A stretch of DNA of 7,499 bases from Erysipelotrichaceae bacterium (lineage in GTDB: Bacteria > Bacillota_I > Bacilli_A > Erysipelotrichales > Erysipelotrichaceae). This document shows positions 6,079-7,499 of the stretch, one piece after another. The number at the start of each line of letters is the position of its first letter. Position 1 is the first letter of the stretch. The stretch spans positions 1 to 7,499 of the forward strand of contig JAFZBT010000182.1 in the NCBI GenBank assembly GCA_017561615.1. Direction: 5' to 3'. The position numbers were made by a program, and so were the translations under genes. Under the pieces are notes generated by a model, which was given only the letters and a program-made list of their open reading frames with translations, made no database searches and was not told the origin of the DNA.

Positions 6079-7064
6079 GCTCTTACCTCCCGGCTTTTCG
6101 CCAGTAAGGAGATCAGCAGATCGATGAACCGGCGGCGGTCAGCGTGGAAGGCAAACCGGCAGTTAGGTTCTTCGGGATAGTAGCGGGGATCGATGATGGT
6201 CTGGCCGTCCGAGAAATCCCGCAGACCGATCTCGCAGTGCACCTTCCGGATGTCGCAGAGCACCTGGGGATCGATCAGCCAGCACAGGGCCAGCGCGTCG
6301 TGAATGGCGGCCGCTTCCGGTTCGGCCAGCGGCTGGGAAAGGGTATGGGCCCTGATCCTTTCGCGGCACAGCCGGGCCGCGAAGTCAGCCACCGGATTGT
6401 GCATCTCATCCAGTTTGCGGACGTCAGTCTCGGTAATGTAGCCCTCGTGGGTGGCGTCCAGCGGCACAAACAGCAGATCCGCTCCGCTGGCCAAAAGACA
6501 GCCGGCCGCTTCCGGGTCGCGCCAGATGTTGGCTTCGGCGCTGACGGAGACATTGGACAGCCTGACGCCGCCGCCCATGATGACGATCTCTTCGACCTTG
6601 CCGACAAGTTCGGGAGCGATCCTGAAGACCATGGCCAGATTGGTCAGCGGTCCGGTGGCCACGATGGTCACCTTTTCTTCGCAGCGGCGCAGATACTGCA
6701 GATAGAATTCCACGGCGGAGATGTCCTGCTCTTTTGTCCCGGCTTCCTCAAGATAGTCGAAGTCAATGTGGAAGCGGACTCTTTCCGTCTGCGGGTACCG
6801 GGGACGGTAGGCGGGATCGCGCGGATCCAGCCGGTCCCGGTAGACGCCTTTTACCATGGCTGCGCTTACGCCCCGGTAAACGGGGACGTCCTCTCTGCCC
6901 AATAGGTGCAGCAGCCTGAGGGTATTGTCCATAGCCGCCTCAACCGGCCGGGAGCCGCTGACGCAGCAGATGGCCTGCAGCTGCAGCTGATCGGAGAACA
7001 GCGCCGCCATGATGGCCAGGGCGTCATCGGATCCGGTATCGACGTCCATGATGACCTTACGCAT
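6075..7064 (-). CDS. Nucleoside hydrolase (IunH family), upstream paralog
   Basis: This 329-residue protein is a clear paralog of the next gene and belongs to the same calcium-dependent nucleoside N-ribohydrolase family. It shows DVDTGSDDA (7-15) with the metal-binding Asp cluster, TGPLTN (137-142), VIMGGG (161-166), AEANIWRDPEAA (176-187) with the substrate-contacting Asn, VPLDATH (200-206) and IHDALAL (254-260) with active-site His255 and metal ligand Asp256. All key residues are present, so it is probably active. The segment at about 70-115 is Arg- and Tyr-rich and unlike the same region of the paralog; this part shapes the mouth of the active site in the family, suggesting a different substrate range. 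It starts three bases after the permease stop with only a weak AGGG-like site, so translation probably depends on coupling. Its stop overlaps the next start as ATGA. Confidence 0.93.
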   Translation of the reverse strand: MRKVIMDVDTGSDDALAIMAALFSDQLQLQAICCVSGSRPVEAAMDNTLRLLHLLGREDVPVYRGVSAAMVKGVYRDRLDPRDPAYRPRYPQTERVRFHIDFDYLEEAGTKEQDISAVEFYLQYLRRCEEKVTIVATGPLTNLAMVFRIAPELVGKVEEIVIMGGGVRLSNVSVSAEANIWRDPEAAGCLLASGADLLFVPLDATHEGYITETDVRKLDEMHNPVADFAARLCRERIRAHTLSQPLAEPEAAAIHDALALCWLIDPQVLCDIRKVHCEIGLRDFSDGQTIIDPRYYPEEPNCRFAFHADRRRFIDLLISLLAKSREVRA

Positions 7065-7067
7065 GGA

Positions 7068-7499
7068 CTAACCCTGCCTTGCCTTGATCAGATGGGCGCG
7101 GCGGGCCTTTTCCTGCCGCTGCCTGATGAAGGTCAGCAGTGAGATCAGGAAAACCGCAAACATGTACGGGAAGGCCAAAATCAGGTCAGCGTTGATGTTG
7201 TAGCGCTGAATGAAGGTCCCGAAGGCCTGAGCCAGGCCGAACAGCAGGGCGTTGATTGCCGAGCCGACCGGCTCTCCGCTGGCGATGTTCATGGCTGCCA
7301 TGGCCATGAAGCCGCGGCCTCCCATCATGTCCCGGGCAAACCAGGACAGATAGCCCATCGACATGAAGACGCCGCCCATGCCGGCCAGCAAGCCGGAGAG
7401 GGCGTAGGAAATGTACCAGATCTTCTTGCTGGAGATGCCTACCGATTCAGCGGCCTGGGGATTCTCACCGACACTGCGGATCCTTAAGCCCAATACCGT
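7068..7499 (-). CDS. ABC transporter permease, nucleoside/BMP type (NupQ-like), C-terminal part
   Basis: The frame is open to the right edge, so only the last 143 residues are visible; the apparent TTG start at 7493 is internal. The fragment has the RSVGENPQAAESVGI cytoplasmic loop typical of BPD_transp_2 permeases (PF02653), a membrane helix with ALSGLLAGMGGVFMSMG, a GRGFMAMAAMNIASGEPVGS segment and two further hydrophobic helices, ending in a basic cytoplasmic tail. The GRGF-MA-AA pattern followed by a LLFGLAQA helix resembles the COG1079/NupQ (YufQ) subunit of nucleoside importers that work with a BMP-type lipoprotein and an ATPase. In such operons NupQ is normally the last transporter gene, which fits the nucleoside hydrolase following after three bases. 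The rest of the transporter and the operon promoter should lie to the right of the window. Simple-sugar permeases of the same family are the main alternative. Confidence 0.88.
   Translation of the reverse strand, partial: TVLGLRIRSVGENPQAAESVGISSKKIWYISYALSGLLAGMGGVFMSMGYLSWFARDMMGGRGFMAMAAMNIASGEPVGSAINALLFGLAQAFGTFIQRYNINADLILAFPYMFAVFLISLLTFIRQRQEKARRAHLIKARQG

Noticed and set aside
6144..6905. 253-codon open frame on the plus strand inside the upstream nucleoside hydrolase
   Set aside because: Same codon-register antisense effect; the minus-strand frame has all nucleoside hydrolase motifs.

Overview
The window is a gene-dense bacterial segment (by eye G+C-rich, roughly in the high fifties percent). 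It carries nine protein genes, two of them cut by the window edges. Strong AGGAGG-type ribosome binding sites, a nucleoside-type ABC importer, a DUF3795 protein and a YdcF/DUF218 membrane protein suggest a G+C-rich anaerobic member of the Bacillota (clostridial or erysipelotrichial type). That placement is inference and weak. No tRNA, rRNA, CRISPR array, insertion sequence or attachment site was seen, and no stretch above 300 bases lacks a gene.

Layout, left to right. (1) Plus strand, 1-909: the C-terminal part of an L-fucose/L-arabinose isomerase-like protein, open at the left edge. (2) A bidirectional hairpin terminator at 926-951 closes this gene and the minus-strand unit converging on it. 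(3) Minus strand, 2578 to 959: a small membrane protein, a 12-cysteine DUF3795 protein and a multi-pass YdcF/DUF218 protein. They appear to be transcribed from a good sigma-70-like promoter at 2614-2642. (4) Minus strand, 7499 to 2667: a second, tightly packed operon. It reads, in order of transcription, the end of an ABC transporter permease of the nucleoside (NupQ/COG1079) type, two tandem paralogous nucleoside hydrolases, an alpha/beta-hydrolase, and a 559-residue protein built from three SnoaL/NTF2-like repeats. It ends at a hairpin (2641-2662) whose U-tract overlaps the -35 box of the next operon.

How the genes may work together: the ABC importer would bring in nucleosides and the two hydrolases would split the N-glycosidic bond, giving ribose and a base. 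The esterase-like protein and the triple SnoaL-like protein are translationally coupled to the hydrolases, so they probably act on the same substrate, perhaps a modified or acylated nucleoside or nucleoside-like glycoside. The last step is a hypothesis. The uncharacterised three-repeat SnoaL-like protein and its place in this operon are the most novel content of the window.
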